Assembly: GCA_963747535.1 (NCBI GenBank)
Contig: CAVVFX010000003.1
Coordinates: 62,001 to 126,000, forward strand
Direction of reading: 5' to 3'
DNA from: CAVVFX01 sp963747535
GTDB taxonomy: Bacteria > Acidobacteriota > Terriglobia > Bryobacterales > Bryobacteraceae
Length of the DNA stretch: 64,000 nt
The stretch's first letter is position 1, and every line of letters begins with the position of its first letter. Shown piece by piece: positions 1-9,007 of the stretch. The notes under the pieces are model-generated. The model was not told where the DNA came from. It saw only the letters and a list, made by a program, of their open reading frames with translations, and did not search any database. The translations under genes were made by a program, and so were the position numbers.

Positions 1-437
1 GTCCTTTAATCGTGATTTCGGTCGACTGCTCTGACTGCATGCAGTGCGCCAGTCCGGCTTCCGGCGTTATGCGATTGATGCGAAAGTATTTGCGGGCTTT
101 TGGTGTGTGAGGTGTCGACGATTTGTCGAAGTTTGGGCACGACGGGGCGGTCGGGCCGCAAAGTGGCGTTTGGGCGTCACAGGATCGCATAACGGTTTTC
201 CGAATGGAACAGGACCCGCACCCAGTCCTACGAAGGATCTTTCAGCCAGGCGGCCGGGAACGCAGAGACATGATTCGAAACATCGCCCGCTGCAATAAAG
301 ACGAAGTTGGGGGGCCGTCAGAAATGCGATGTGCCTGTGAATCATCACCCGTACTTCTGTACCCGCGCCGATCCTGCTAACGATTGGGTTCGAGCAGCCG
401 TACTTGAGACTGACTCATATCTCCAGCGTCCCGACGT
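1..437. other. Left edge, no gene recognised
   Basis: No recognisable coding sequence was found in this stretch. The open frames here overlap on both strands and resemble no family I know. The first ~100 bases could hold the tail of a gene lying mostly outside the window, but no frame could be assigned. It lies downstream of the molybdopterin oxidoreductase stop at 438. Confidence 0.4.
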
Positions 438-1052
438 TCAGCTCGAATATCGTTGCTCTTTGAACGGGTCGCCGTAAATGTGATAACCGTTAAATTCCCA
501 TAAGCCCGGCATTTCGCGATCCAACAACTCGATCCCGCGCACCCACTTCACGCTCTTCCACGCATAGAGGTTCGGCACCACGAGGCGCACCGGGTAGCCG
601 TGCTCAGCCGTAAGGGGTTCGCCGTCATGCCGCAGGGCGAAAATTGTCGTCGGGCGCAGAAAATCCAGGATTGGCAGGTTTGCCGTGTAGTTGTTCTCGG
701 CATGAACCATCACATACCGCGCCTCCGGCCGCAACTTCACTCGCTGCATCAATTCTGTGGCGAGCAGTCCTCCCCAACGGTTGTCGAACCGGCTCCAGCG
801 CGTGACGCAATGCATGTCCGCAGATATTTCGCTCTGCGGCAGATTGGAGAACTCTTCCCACGAAAGCCGCAGTTGCTCCTCCACCAGGCCGAACACGCGA
901 AAATCCCATGTCCTGGGATCAAAACGCGGCACCGAGCCCACGTGCAGCACCGGCCACTTGAGCGTCAGCGACTGTCCTGGGGGCAATCGTCCCGCGGCAC
1001 GCATCTCACGCTCGCGTTCGCGTCGCTCGTTCGATTGCTCAAATGGCTCCAC
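438..1052 (-). CDS. Sulfite-oxidase-like molybdopterin oxidoreductase
   Basis: The 204-residue protein has the compact sulfite-oxidase molybdopterin fold seen in YedY/MsrP-like proteins. Cys82 in the context ADMHCVTRWSRFDN sits where the family ligates molybdenum, and the next segment (NRWGG) matches the pterin-binding region. There is no Tat signal and no neighbouring haem membrane partner (MsrQ), so a cytoplasmic oxidoreductase of unknown substrate is more likely than methionine-sulfoxide reductase. The longest frame begins with GTG and has no clear ribosome site; an internal ATG at 1004 would remove a charged leader and is an alternative start. It lies 105 bases downstream of the PAS protein on the same strand. 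Confidence 0.85.
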   Translation of the reverse strand: MEPFEQSNERREREREMRAAGRLPPGQSLTLKWPVLHVGSVPRFDPRTWDFRVFGLVEEQLRLSWEEFSNLPQSEISADMHCVTRWSRFDNRWGGLLATELMQRVKLRPEARYVMVHAENNYTANLPILDFLRPTTIFALRHDGEPLTAEHGYPVRLVVPNLYAWKSVKWVRGIELLDREMPGLWEFNGYHIYGDPFKEQRYSS

Positions 1053-1157
1053 GGCAAAAGTATAGCGCCGCCTATTTGGCGCACCGGGTGATTTTCAGGG
1101 CTTGAAACGCGGTCATCTTGGTTGCGGCGTACCTTGGAGTTTAGAACTACCTGCAGA

Positions 1158-1670
1158 CTAGTCGAGTAAGCCAGGAACAGTCTTGCTGGTGTTGTGACGG
1201 AAAATGTTGACGGCTCCGATCACTTGGTCCTCGTCGTCACGAATTGGAAAGACATTAACGAGCGCTAGAAGACGGTTACCGTTGGGCTGCGCGCAAATCA
1301 CATCGGCGTTCCGAACGGTGGCGCCGTGGTTGATCACCATGGAAGGTGGTGCAAGTTCGTGCGGCATCACTTCTCCTGAGGGGTAACGAAGAATGTGTGA
1401 CCCGCAAAACTTTTCAGAGGTTCCCAGAGACGGCGTGCGTCCCCAACCCGCAATTGCAGTTTTGTTGCACTTGACGACGGTGGCGCCCTTTTCTAGAACG
1501 TATATTCCTACAGGGATAGAATCCATTGACGCTTGGTCTGCGAGAATTCCTTTTGTGACGAGATGCCCGTCGACGATTTCTCCTCGGAAGTCGATTTTGT
1601 CGAAGTCGCCATCCAAAATCATCTTGCTTGTTGCTACGCCACGATTCTGTACTGTCTCGCTAGTCGGCAT
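1158..1670 (-). CDS. Single PAS-domain protein
   Basis: A 170-residue protein whose middle and C-terminal parts resemble a PAS sensor domain: a segment with IPVGIYVLEKGATVVKCN, then a core ending in NVFPIRDDEDQVIGAVNIF, the usual closing strands of a PAS fold. No kinase, GGDEF or DNA-binding output domain is attached, so it would act through a partner. I place the start at the ATG at 1670, because an AAGGAG lies seven bases upstream; an in-frame TTG two codons earlier is less likely. Ligand and partner are unknown. The gene faces away from the truncated kinase gene that begins at 1990. Confidence 0.7.
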   Translation of the reverse strand: MPTSETVQNRGVATSKMILDGDFDKIDFRGEIVDGHLVTKGILADQASMDSIPVGIYVLEKGATVVKCNKTAIAGWGRTPSLGTSEKFCGSHILRYPSGEVMPHELAPPSMVINHGATVRNADVICAQPNGNRLLALVNVFPIRDDEDQVIGAVNIFRHNTSKTVPGLLD

Positions 1671-1989
1671 TTTCAATCTCCTTACGCTTAAGAATCTGAA
1701 TGATATTCCAAAGGAGCTAATGAACTACAGGGTTCTGTTGTGAGCATTCCAAATATGGAGCATCGCCCAAAAGAATACCCCTTCTGCATCGTGAACGCAA
1801 CGGTCGAAGAGAGCGCCGAGAACGCCTCGAACAACAGGCACGCAAAGCGTCTGCCGCCAGGCTAAACGGGCTTCGCGGAGACTGGCCGCCACTGAACCAA
1901 CTCTGCGGCCGGCGCGGCCATTGATATTTCGTTCCTGTTGACATCGTCCTAGCGTCCTGTCTAAATGAATATTCCAAGGTCGTGCTGCC
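1671..1989. other. Divergent intergenic region
   Basis: About 320 bases between the PAS gene (leftward) and the kinase fragment (rightward). The ribosome site AAGGAG of the PAS gene is visible next to 1680. Open frames across this stretch look like chance frames. No convincing paired promoter boxes were found. Confidence 0.4.
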
Positions 1990-3084
1990 GTGGCGACAAG
2001 AATGTCTCCCATCCCGGATCTCTCGGGGTACGTGCTGGTGCCCCTGCGGGAAAGCGCGGACTTTACCCTTTACCGCGGCCGAAAGCACGACGAGCCCTCG
2101 CCAGTCCTGGCGATCGCACTCTCTGAACAGCCGTCGCCTCAAAGTATCAGGCGGCTCGTGCACGAATACTCGTTCGCAGCCCAACTCGATCCCGCGTGGG
2201 CGGCCAAGCCTTTAGGAATTACTCGTCACGAAGGGCGGACGATCCTCGTGCTCAAAGACCCTGGCGGTCAGCCGCTGGATCGGATTCTTGAGCGTGACCA
2301 GGGGCAGCCGCTCGACCTGACTCGCTTCCTTAGCACCGCCATTGGTATGGCGAGAACACTCGGTCAAGTCCATCAGCACGGCGTCATACATAAAGATGTT
2401 AAGCCTGCGAATGTCCTCGTCGACGACACCGGCAACGCGTGGCTCACCGGATTCGGGATCGCGTCCCAACTTCCCCGCGAGCGCCAGTCGCCCGAACCTC
2501 CGGAGTTCATCGCGGGAACGCTCGCCTACATGGCGCCCGAGCAGACGGGACGAGTGAACCGCTCGATCGATTCCCGGAGCGACCTTTACTCGCTTGGAGT
2601 GACGTTTTACGAAATGCTGACCGGGAGTCTTCCGTTCACGGCCTCCGATCCGATGGAATGGGTGCACTGTCACATCGCGAGACAACCAGCCGCACCCAGC
2701 GAGCGGCTGGGAGCCATGCCGGCCCCGATCTCTGCGATCACGATGAAGTTGCTCTCCAAGACGGCGGAGGAGAGGTATCAGACAGCAGAGGGAGTTGAGA
2801 GCGATCTTCGGCGCTGCCTGTCCCAATGGGAGTCCCAGGGATCCATCGATGACTTCACTCCCGGCGCTGATGACACTCCGGATCGCCTCATGATCCCCGA
2901 GAAGCTGTACGGGAGGGACCGCGAGGTTGACGCTCTGCTCACTGCCTTCGACCGCATCGTTGGCGGTGGCCGACCGGAACTGGTGCTGGTAGGCGGCAGT
3001 CAGACACTCGTTCATCATAGATTTCCTCGTATATCATATATAAGCTACAGTGTAGGTCGAAATCACTCTTCAGGGAGTCCATGA
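1990..3084 (+). pseudogene. Truncated Ser/Thr kinase-AAA regulator
   Basis: Residues 10-290 match the N-terminal kinase-like domain of very large regulators in which a kinase is followed by an AAA-type ATPase, GAF and histidine-kinase domains. Visible motifs are HKDVKPAN (134-141), the activation-loop GFG (154-156, where DFG is usual), and MAPEQTGR (181-188). The usual VAIK lysine is not evident, so catalysis is doubtful even in the intact family. After RLMIPEKLYGRDREVDALL the text reaches ELVLVGG, exactly where the P-loop of the ATPase should follow, but then switches near 2998 to about 25 unrelated residues. The frame ends inside the start of the TonB receptor gene. I read it as a 5' fragment of a gene that would normally be several times longer. 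GTG (1990) or ATG (2002) could be the start. Confidence 0.8.
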
Positions 3085-6000
3085 TGCTACTCTCCAAAAA
3101 TAGAAAACTGACGCTCAGTCTGGCTGGCGCTGCGGTGTTAATGAGCGTCTGCCTGCCGCCACTGCCGGCCCAGGTCGACATGGGAGGCGTCGCCGGGACG
3201 ATCAAGGATCCGGCTGGCGCCGTGGTGCCGGGTGCCCGGATCACGCTTACCAACGAGGCGACCGATGTAGTCCAAAGGGCCAACTCTTCATCGAGGGGAG
3301 CCTATGTATTCGAGGCAGTGCCGGCCGGCAGCTATGCGCTGAAAGTGGAGGCCAACGGATTCAAGACCTACGTGGCGGCCGGCATACAGGCTCACATCCA
3401 AAATGTGGTGACCGCGGATGTAAGCTTGACCGTAGGCGCCGTCAGTGAGGTTCTGACGGTCACGTCCCAACTGCAGCTCCTGCAAGCGCAGGACGCGTCC
3501 CTCGGCCAAACGATCGGTACGAGATCGGTCAACGATTTGCCGCTGAATGGCCGCAACTGGCTTTCGCTCGCGCAAATCTCGGCTGGCACGTACATCGCGC
3601 CGGGCGGAAACGCGAATACGGTTCCCTCACCATCGGGGCAGAACTTCACCACCATTCTTTCGAACGGCGCGGAACCGGGTCAGGTGGATTTCCGGCTGAA
3701 CGGCGTCAATAACAACGAAGAGACGTTCGGCGGCATTACCGTCGCGCCAGTGCCCGACGCCATCGAGGAATTCAAGGTGCAAGGTGGCGACAATAGCGCC
3801 GAATTCGGGCACTCGGCCGGGGCCGTGATCAATGCTGTGGTAAAGTCGGGAACCAACCACGTAAAGGGCGACGTTTGGGAATATCTGCGCAATGAGGCTC
3901 TCAACGCCAATGACTTTTTTTCTAATCTGAACGGGCTCCGGCGGCAGGAATACCGGCAGAACCAGTTCGGAGGGACCGTCGGCGGCCCTGTCTACCTTCC
4001 CAAACTTTATGACGGGCGGAACAAGACGTTCTTCTTTTTCGACTACCAGCGCACCAACCTGACTCAGTCGACGACATTCACCGACACCGTTCCTACGGCA
4101 CAGATGCAGTCGAGCGGCTTTACGAATCTACAGGGTCTGATCACCGGCAACAGCGGTAGCGCGACCGATGGGCTGGGGCGGACCTTTCCGCTGGGCACAG
4201 TGCTGGATCCAGCAACCACACGCGCTTTAGCGCCCGGCGCAGTGGATCCGATCAGCGGGCTGACCAACACCAAGACTACGACGATCTACGTGCGCGATCC
4301 ATTCTTCGCCGCCAGCCTCAAGGGTGTGACCAACTTTGTGGGATTGACGTCGCAACTCAACATTATCCCGGCCTCGCGTCTCGATCCGAATGCGGTGAAA
4401 CTGCTGCAACTGCTTCCCGCGCCGACCGCCGGCGGTTTGCAGAACAACTACTTCGTGGCCCAACCACAGAAGACAGATATCAACCAGTACGACATCAGAA
4501 TCGATCACTCCATCAGCACGAAGGACACGTTGTTCGGGGTATTCAGCCGCGCGACGGACGACGTCACGGCGGCTCAGCCGTTCCCCGGCATCGCTGGCGG
4601 CGCCCTACAGATTGCTTTTGCGACCACACAGCCGGTCTACGTGCTGGCGCTGAGTGAAACACACCTGTTTTCGCCGACCCTGATTAATGAAGCGCGATTC
4701 GGGCTGGATCACAATTACAACTCCCGGGAAATCCCGTACCTGAATACGTTCGGCCTGCCCGCGCAGTTCGGGATTCAGGGCATCTCGCAAATCACCAACA
4801 ACGGCGGCCTTCCGACCATCAATATCGGCGGCGGATTCAGCGCATTCGGGTCGCGGCGCTTTACTCCCACGCTGCAAACCACTGGCGCGCAGGACTATAC
4901 CGACAACGTCACCTGGATTCGCGGCAGCCATCAATTCAAATTCGGCTTCCAATACAACCGGGTGTTGGGGCACATCACGCAGCCCGCCTACAGCCGGGGC
5001 AATTTCACCTACAACGGTGAATTCACGGACATTCCGAATCAGACATCCGGCTTCACCAGCCTTGCGGACTTTCTGCTTGTGCCTACGGCGTCTTCCATCG
5101 CAGCGTCCACGGGAGTTACACCGTATAACAACCTCGGTGGTCCGAGCGGGTATAACGGGTCCAACTACGCGGGCACCGACTACGACGCGAACTACGCAGG
5201 CATCTACGCGCAGGATAACTGGAAGATCACGCCGACGATTACGCTGAACCTGGGCTTCCGGTGGGATTATTTCAGCCCTTATAGCGAAGGCAGCGGCCGG
5301 GAAGCGAATCTGATCATGGCGAACGGCAACGGCAACTCGGGGACTTACTACATTCCTCAACAAGGCTGCAGCGTTCCTCGTTCGGCGACCTTCAATGCCT
5401 TGCTCGCCGGCGACAACATTCAAGTGGAATGCGTCTCGTCTCCTTACGTCAACACTGCGCAATGGACCAACTTCGCTCCTCGCGTTGGAATCGCTTATCA
5501 CGTGCTGCCGAAGCTGGTGGTCCGGGCAGGCTACGGCATATCTTACGGATCATTTGATTCGGTTGGATACGGGAGCACGCTGGGTACGAATTATCCCTTC
5601 CAATACACGATAAACAACCCGAGTACGACTTCGCTCTCTCCGGTGATTCTCGCCAATGGGCAGACCGCAACCATCGAAAACACATTCGGCGAGATCGCTT
5701 TGCAGGATCCCACGCAGGTCAACGGATCGGGCCTTAGCCTGAGCGGAAAGCAATACGACTACCAGACCCCTTACATCCAAAGCATGAATTTCACGGTGCA
5801 GTACCAATTCACTGGCTCCGATTCGTTCCAGGCCGGGTATGTCGCTACGGCGGGACGTCATCTAGATGCGCTGGGCGTGCACAATTCGCCGAGCGTGATC
5901 CTTCCGCCAGGCGTCAACGTCACGAATTACCTGCCGTTCCCCAACCTGGCCGCCAATTCACAGTTCCTGAGCACGGGCGCCAAGAGCAACTATCGTTCGC

Positions 6001-6740
6001 TGCAATTAGTCTATCAACACCAGTTCAACGACGGCCTGCAGATCATTTCGAACTACACCTTCGCCCGCTGCATGTCAGACGACGCGGGTAAGACGGGGCT
6101 TTCGGCCGGCTACACGGCGGAGTGGCTGCCGGGCATCGGCGTGAATCATGACTATACACCCTGCACAGGAGTCGCAACCAATCTGTTCCATCTGGCGGGC
6201 GGATATGCGCTGCCCTTCGGAAAAGGCAAGACGTGGCTGCGTAACACCAATGCCGCGGTCGACGCACTGGCCGGCGGATGGAACTTGAACTTTTTCTACA
6301 CGTATCAGAGTGGACAGCCGTTCAGCCTATCATGCCCGGTCGCTACGTCGTCCGATTTCGGCTGCTACGCCAATTCCGTGCCGGGGCAGAGTCCGTACGC
6401 CGGACCGCACAACCAGACCCAGTGGCTAAATCCAGCCGCCTTCTCACAGCCGGCCGCTGCGACCACCATCGGACAGACGAACTACGCCCCTCTGGGGAAC
6501 ATCGAAAACCAATTGTTGGGACCGGCGATATTCAACATGGACGCGTCCTTATTCAAGCGGTTCACCATCAAAGAGCAGCGGGCGCTCGAGTTTCGTGCCG
6601 AAGCTTTCAACATCGGCAATACTCCGCAATTCGGCAACCCGGGGCAACTGAATTTTAACAACAAAACCGGTTTCAGCAAGATTACGTCGCTGCGCAATAA
6701 CCCGCGACTGGTGCAGTTGGCGTTGAAGCTATATTTCTAA
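3081..6740 (+). CDS. Oar-type TonB-dependent receptor
   Basis: A 1219-residue outer-membrane protein. It starts with a Sec signal peptide (hydrophobic stretch before PPLPAQ, about residues 10-31), then a carboxypeptidase-regulatory-like beta-sandwich (GGVAGTIKDPAGAVVPGARI, about 35-115), a plug with the group's typical LPLNGRN motif, and a long barrel ending in LVQLALKLYF with a terminal aromatic residue for BAM recognition. No SusD partner is next to it, as is usual in Acidobacteriota. The likely substrate is a large glycan or peptide, but nothing here identifies it. Two ATG codons (3081, 3084) follow a GGGAG; the second has the better spacing. The leader is AT-rich with a TATAAG at about 3038. 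The gene directly abuts the broken kinase gene. Confidence 0.93.
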   Translation: MMLLSKNRKLTLSLAGAAVLMSVCLPPLPAQVDMGGVAGTIKDPAGAVVPGARITLTNEATDVVQRANSSSRGAYVFEAVPAGSYALKVEANGFKTYVAAGIQAHIQNVVTADVSLTVGAVSEVLTVTSQLQLLQAQDASLGQTIGTRSVNDLPLNGRNWLSLAQISAGTYIAPGGNANTVPSPSGQNFTTILSNGAEPGQVDFRLNGVNNNEETFGGITVAPVPDAIEEFKVQGGDNSAEFGHSAGAVINAVVKSGTNHVKGDVWEYLRNEALNANDFFSNLNGLRRQEYRQNQFGGTVGGPVYLPKLYDGRNKTFFFFDYQRTNLTQSTTFTDTVPTAQMQSSGFTNLQGLITGNSGSATDGLGRTFPLGTVLDPATTRALAPGAVDPISGLTNTKTTTIYVRDPFFAASLKGVTNFVGLTSQLNIIPASRLDPNAVKLLQLLPAPTAGGLQNNYFVAQPQKTDINQYDIRIDHSISTKDTLFGVFSRATDDVTAAQPFPGIAGGALQIAFATTQPVYVLALSETHLFSPTLINEARFGLDHNYNSREIPYLNTFGLPAQFGIQGISQITNNGGLPTINIGGGFSAFGSRRFTPTLQTTGAQDYTDNVTWIRGSHQFKFGFQYNRVLGHITQPAYSRGNFTYNGEFTDIPNQTSGFTSLADFLLVPTASSIAASTGVTPYNNLGGPSGYNGSNYAGTDYDANYAGIYAQDNWKITPTITLNLGFRWDYFSPYSEGSGREANLIMANGNGNSGTYYIPQQGCSVPRSATFNALLAGDNIQVECVSSPYVNTAQWTNFAPRVGIAYHVLPKLVVRAGYGISYGSFDSVGYGSTLGTNYPFQYTINNPSTTSLSPVILANGQTATIENTFGEIALQDPTQVNGSGLSLSGKQYDYQTPYIQSMNFTVQYQFTGSDSFQAGYVATAGRHLDALGVHNSPSVILPPGVNVTNYLPFPNLAANSQFLSTGAKSNYRSLQLVYQHQFNDGLQIISNYTFARCMSDDAGKTGLSAGYTAEWLPGIGVNHDYTPCTGVATNLFHLAGGYALPFGKGKTWLRNTNAAVDALAGGWNLNFFYTYQSGQPFSLSCPVATSSDFGCYANSVPGQSPYAGPHNQTQWLNPAAFSQPAAATTIGQTNYAPLGNIENQLLGPAIFNMDASLFKRFTIKEQRALEFRAEAFNIGNTPQFGNPGQLNFNNKTGFSKITSLRNNPRLVQLALKLYF

Positions 6741-6894
6741 TCGCCCAATTGCACCGGTGAGATCGTCTTCGAACGCCGCTCGCCCTTAACCCAGATTCGA
6801 CAGGCCCGAGACATGCCGGCAATAAGGGGCGCCAGAGCTGCCAGTAGCCGAGGATCGGTGGCCGAAATCGTTCTTCCAATCATCCAGGGATTAG

Positions 6895-7160
6895 GGGGCG
6901 AAGCCTGCCTTTGCCGCCCATCGTGGGCAGGAAGCGGCAGCGGAATTCCAGAGAAGCATCGACCGTTGGGGTGTGGTTTGAATTCCCCGATCGGCGCATC
7001 GGCGCGTCTCGGAGTCGCTCGTTCCGACGCGCTTGAAGGTGACTCCACGAAGGCTAGAGCAGCCTATGAGGATTCCTCACTTTGTGCGAAAGACGCCGAC
7101 GTCGACATTCCGATTCTCTTCGCTGCCGAATCTGAATTCGCCAAGCTGAGGCGACACTGA
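6895..7160 (+). pseudogene. Remnant of Ser/Thr kinase C-terminal TPR region
   Basis: Read across two frames, this stretch gives the conserved C-terminus of Solibacter-type kinase-TPR proteins: GQEAAAEFQRSIDRWGVV in one frame (about 6929-6979), then LNSPIGASARLGVAR and GDSTKARAAYEDS in the next, ending in DADVDIPILFAAESEFAKL and a TGA at 7158-7160. The frames join at a GTGGTTTGAATT, where one missing base creates a stop. A second shift lies near 6910, where GEACL should run into AAHRGQE. No kinase domain lies upstream, so only the tail survives. The frameshifts and the missing N-terminus show that it is not functional. The bases on either side (6741-6894 and 7161-7235) hold nothing I recognise. 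Confidence 0.75.
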
Positions 7161-7235
7161 AAGTGCGTAGTTCTTAACCCGTGCGGAACAGACTGATCGA
7201 CTCAATTCACGTCGCTGGACCAGAGATAGCTAGCC

Positions 7236-7718
7236 TTACGGCATGCTTGATGCTCGCTGGTCGACGATATCTCCGATTCGCGATTCAGCAGTGCCGGCTG
7301 TCGAGACGACCTTCTTCAGCGGCGATCCTCCGTACTCCTCATATGACAACGACGGTCCATTGACTGATGTAACCGTGACAAACTCGACTGACTTCACTCC
7401 TCCCGGTATTCTGGCGCCAAACCAATGGTCGTCCGCTTGAAGAGACCATGTCACCAGGGACAATATGGAACCGGGAGGGTACGCGCGATCCGCGGTCTCG
7501 CGCGAATGGCGGACGGCGAGTTCATTACCCAGAAGCAGTGCCATGGTCCCATTCCGATGATTGACACGGGCGCTGATGACCTTCCAGTCGAGAGGATTGT
7601 AGGGCAAGTCCCCCGCTACCGAAGCTTCATTGTTGATCAACGCGGAGGGGCTGGAGCGATGAGAGCAGCCCAAAATGGATAACCACAAAAACAGCACAAG
7701 ATAATAACTCGTCCTCAT
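7236..7718 (-). CDS. Cytochrome P460-like lipoprotein lacking haem motif
   Basis: A 160-residue protein with a lipoprotein signal (LWLSILGC, Cys18). The rest follows the P460 domain of the upstream gene: LPYNPLDWKVISA matches the start, and RNGTMALLLGNELAV corresponds to NQTIRVVLGNDVA. The C-terminal CxxCH that carries the P460 haem is absent, and no other CxxCH exists, so it cannot bind covalent c-type haem in the usual way. It begins about seven bases after the stop of the haem-bearing P460 gene, so the two are co-transcribed. A longer frame from 7766 would overlap that gene and is not favoured. It may be a structural partner or a degenerate duplicate. Confidence 0.75.
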   Translation of the reverse strand: MRTSYYLVLFLWLSILGCSHRSSPSALINNEASVAGDLPYNPLDWKVISARVNHRNGTMALLLGNELAVRHSRETADRAYPPGSILSLVTWSLQADDHWFGARIPGGVKSVEFVTVTSVNGPSLSYEEYGGSPLKKVVSTAGTAESRIGDIVDQRASSMP

Positions 7719-7725
7719 CGTAACC

Positions 7726-8646
7726 TCAATGCGCGCCTTTGATCGGCGTTGTAAAAACAAAGTCATTGTCGCGCATGGGGTTGTGGCAGCCCACGCACTC
7801 TTCCGCGAACGCCGCGGTCTTTCCGTATGGCTGCAGGTCTGATCCTATCCATCTGGCGAAGCCCCAACCTTTAGTCGCTCGATACCTGTTACTGTCTTTG
7901 ATCATGAATTCCACCTGTACGAAGGGACCCGTCTGAGCGTCCCCGGACTCATCGACCCGCTGTGCCCACGCGACCTTGGCGAACATCGTGCCGTCAGGCC
8001 ACGGACTGATTTGATTCCTCGCGACGGCTTTGATGGCCACGTCATTGCCAAGCACGACCCGAATCGTTTGATTGTCGAAACGGTCGGTGGCGCTGAGGGC
8101 TTTCCAATCCTTATATTCCGGATGAAATTGAATACCGTTCGGAGCTGGGGCGACATCGACTGGCGCCGGCGAACCGCGTGGCATATCGTGTGGTTCGCCC
8201 GCAGCCATTGTGTTTTGTGGCGGGGCAGTGAGGTACTGTCTCAGAATGTCGAGTTGTTGAGGCGCGATTCGTGATTCCGGATGCACGATTTCATAGTTTT
8301 TCGGCGGCATCGCCCCCAGCTGGATCTGATTCACAGCTTCGAACAGAGCCCCTCTTTGCCGGGCAGCGGGCAACCCGTCGAACGCGGAAAAATTGAGCTT
8401 CTGCCTTCCTTGTTTGACGTCCTTCACCACGACCCAATACGCGGGAACAATTCGATCGAACCACGGGACGTGCGTTTCGTTGGAATGGCAGTTATAGCAG
8501 GCGGTCCTGAGGATCTGCTTCACCGGTTCGGGCGCATTGAGGTCTCCCGTGATAGGCGCCTCCGGCAGTTCAGGCCTGATGAACTGCAAACCGACAAAAA
8601 CGGCGCAGAGGAGAGAGACGGCCAGCACAATTGGTTTTCTCTTCAT
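7726..8646 (-). CDS. Haem-binding domain plus cytochrome P460 protein
   Basis: A 306-residue exported protein with an N-terminal hydrophobic segment (residues 5-22). Residues 35-150 form a haem-binding domain with CYNCH (50-54) and the typical HVPWFDRIVPAYW and LGAMPPKNY segments. Residues 165-306 form a cytochrome P460 domain (FHPEYKDWKALSATDRFDN at its start) that ends in CVGCH (about 284-288). Two covalent haems are therefore expected. P460-type proteins oxidise small nitrogen compounds or act as electron carriers; the substrate is unknown here. I chose the ATG at 8646 because the signal segment starts there; the longer open frame to 8820 adds non-homologous residues. It heads a two-gene unit with the haem-less paralogue. 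Confidence 0.85.
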   Translation of the reverse strand: MKRKPIVLAVSLLCAVFVGLQFIRPELPEAPITGDLNAPEPVKQILRTACYNCHSNETHVPWFDRIVPAYWVVVKDVKQGRQKLNFSAFDGLPAARQRGALFEAVNQIQLGAMPPKNYEIVHPESRIAPQQLDILRQYLTAPPQNTMAAGEPHDMPRGSPAPVDVAPAPNGIQFHPEYKDWKALSATDRFDNQTIRVVLGNDVAIKAVARNQISPWPDGTMFAKVAWAQRVDESGDAQTGPFVQVEFMIKDSNRYRATKGWGFARWIGSDLQPYGKTAAFAEECVGCHNPMRDNDFVFTTPIKGAH

Positions 8647-9007
8647 CGGATCACGTGAGTGTGCGGTGCAACCGCATTGCCAGAGCCGACGTCCGAGAAG
8701 ACGGCATTTACCGGTTACCGTACAGCCAGATAGTGTCCGCCTTTGGTTGCGGAGTTTGAATATTGCGACATACGATTTCGGCTCAAGCACCAAAGACCAA
8801 ATTCGGAACGTGTATTCCAAAGGCGTTCACGGCAATCGAGAGAGACTTTGCCTCCGCACGCGCAGGTGGCAATGTGTGGACATTTCGACACGGCCTGACC
8901 GGCAGTTGACAGGGACGACGTACCGACCGTTGGACTCGAATCCCCTTTTCTTAGATCGACCCAATGTCGTACCCTACTTGTGGTCAGGTGATTGCTGGAG
9001 GGTTCCC
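8647..9007. other. Divergent promoter region, P460 / malic enzyme
   Basis: This stretch separates the leftward P460 gene from the rightward malic enzyme gene, so it should carry promoters for both. A GGAGGG stands just upstream of the malic enzyme ATG. A TTGACA occurs near 8907 but no good -10 box follows at the right spacing. No gene was recognised. Confidence 0.4.

Noticed and set aside
1725..2012. 95-codon frame on the minus strand
   Set aside because: It overlaps the start of the kinase fragment and has Arg-rich, family-free text; treated as a chance frame.
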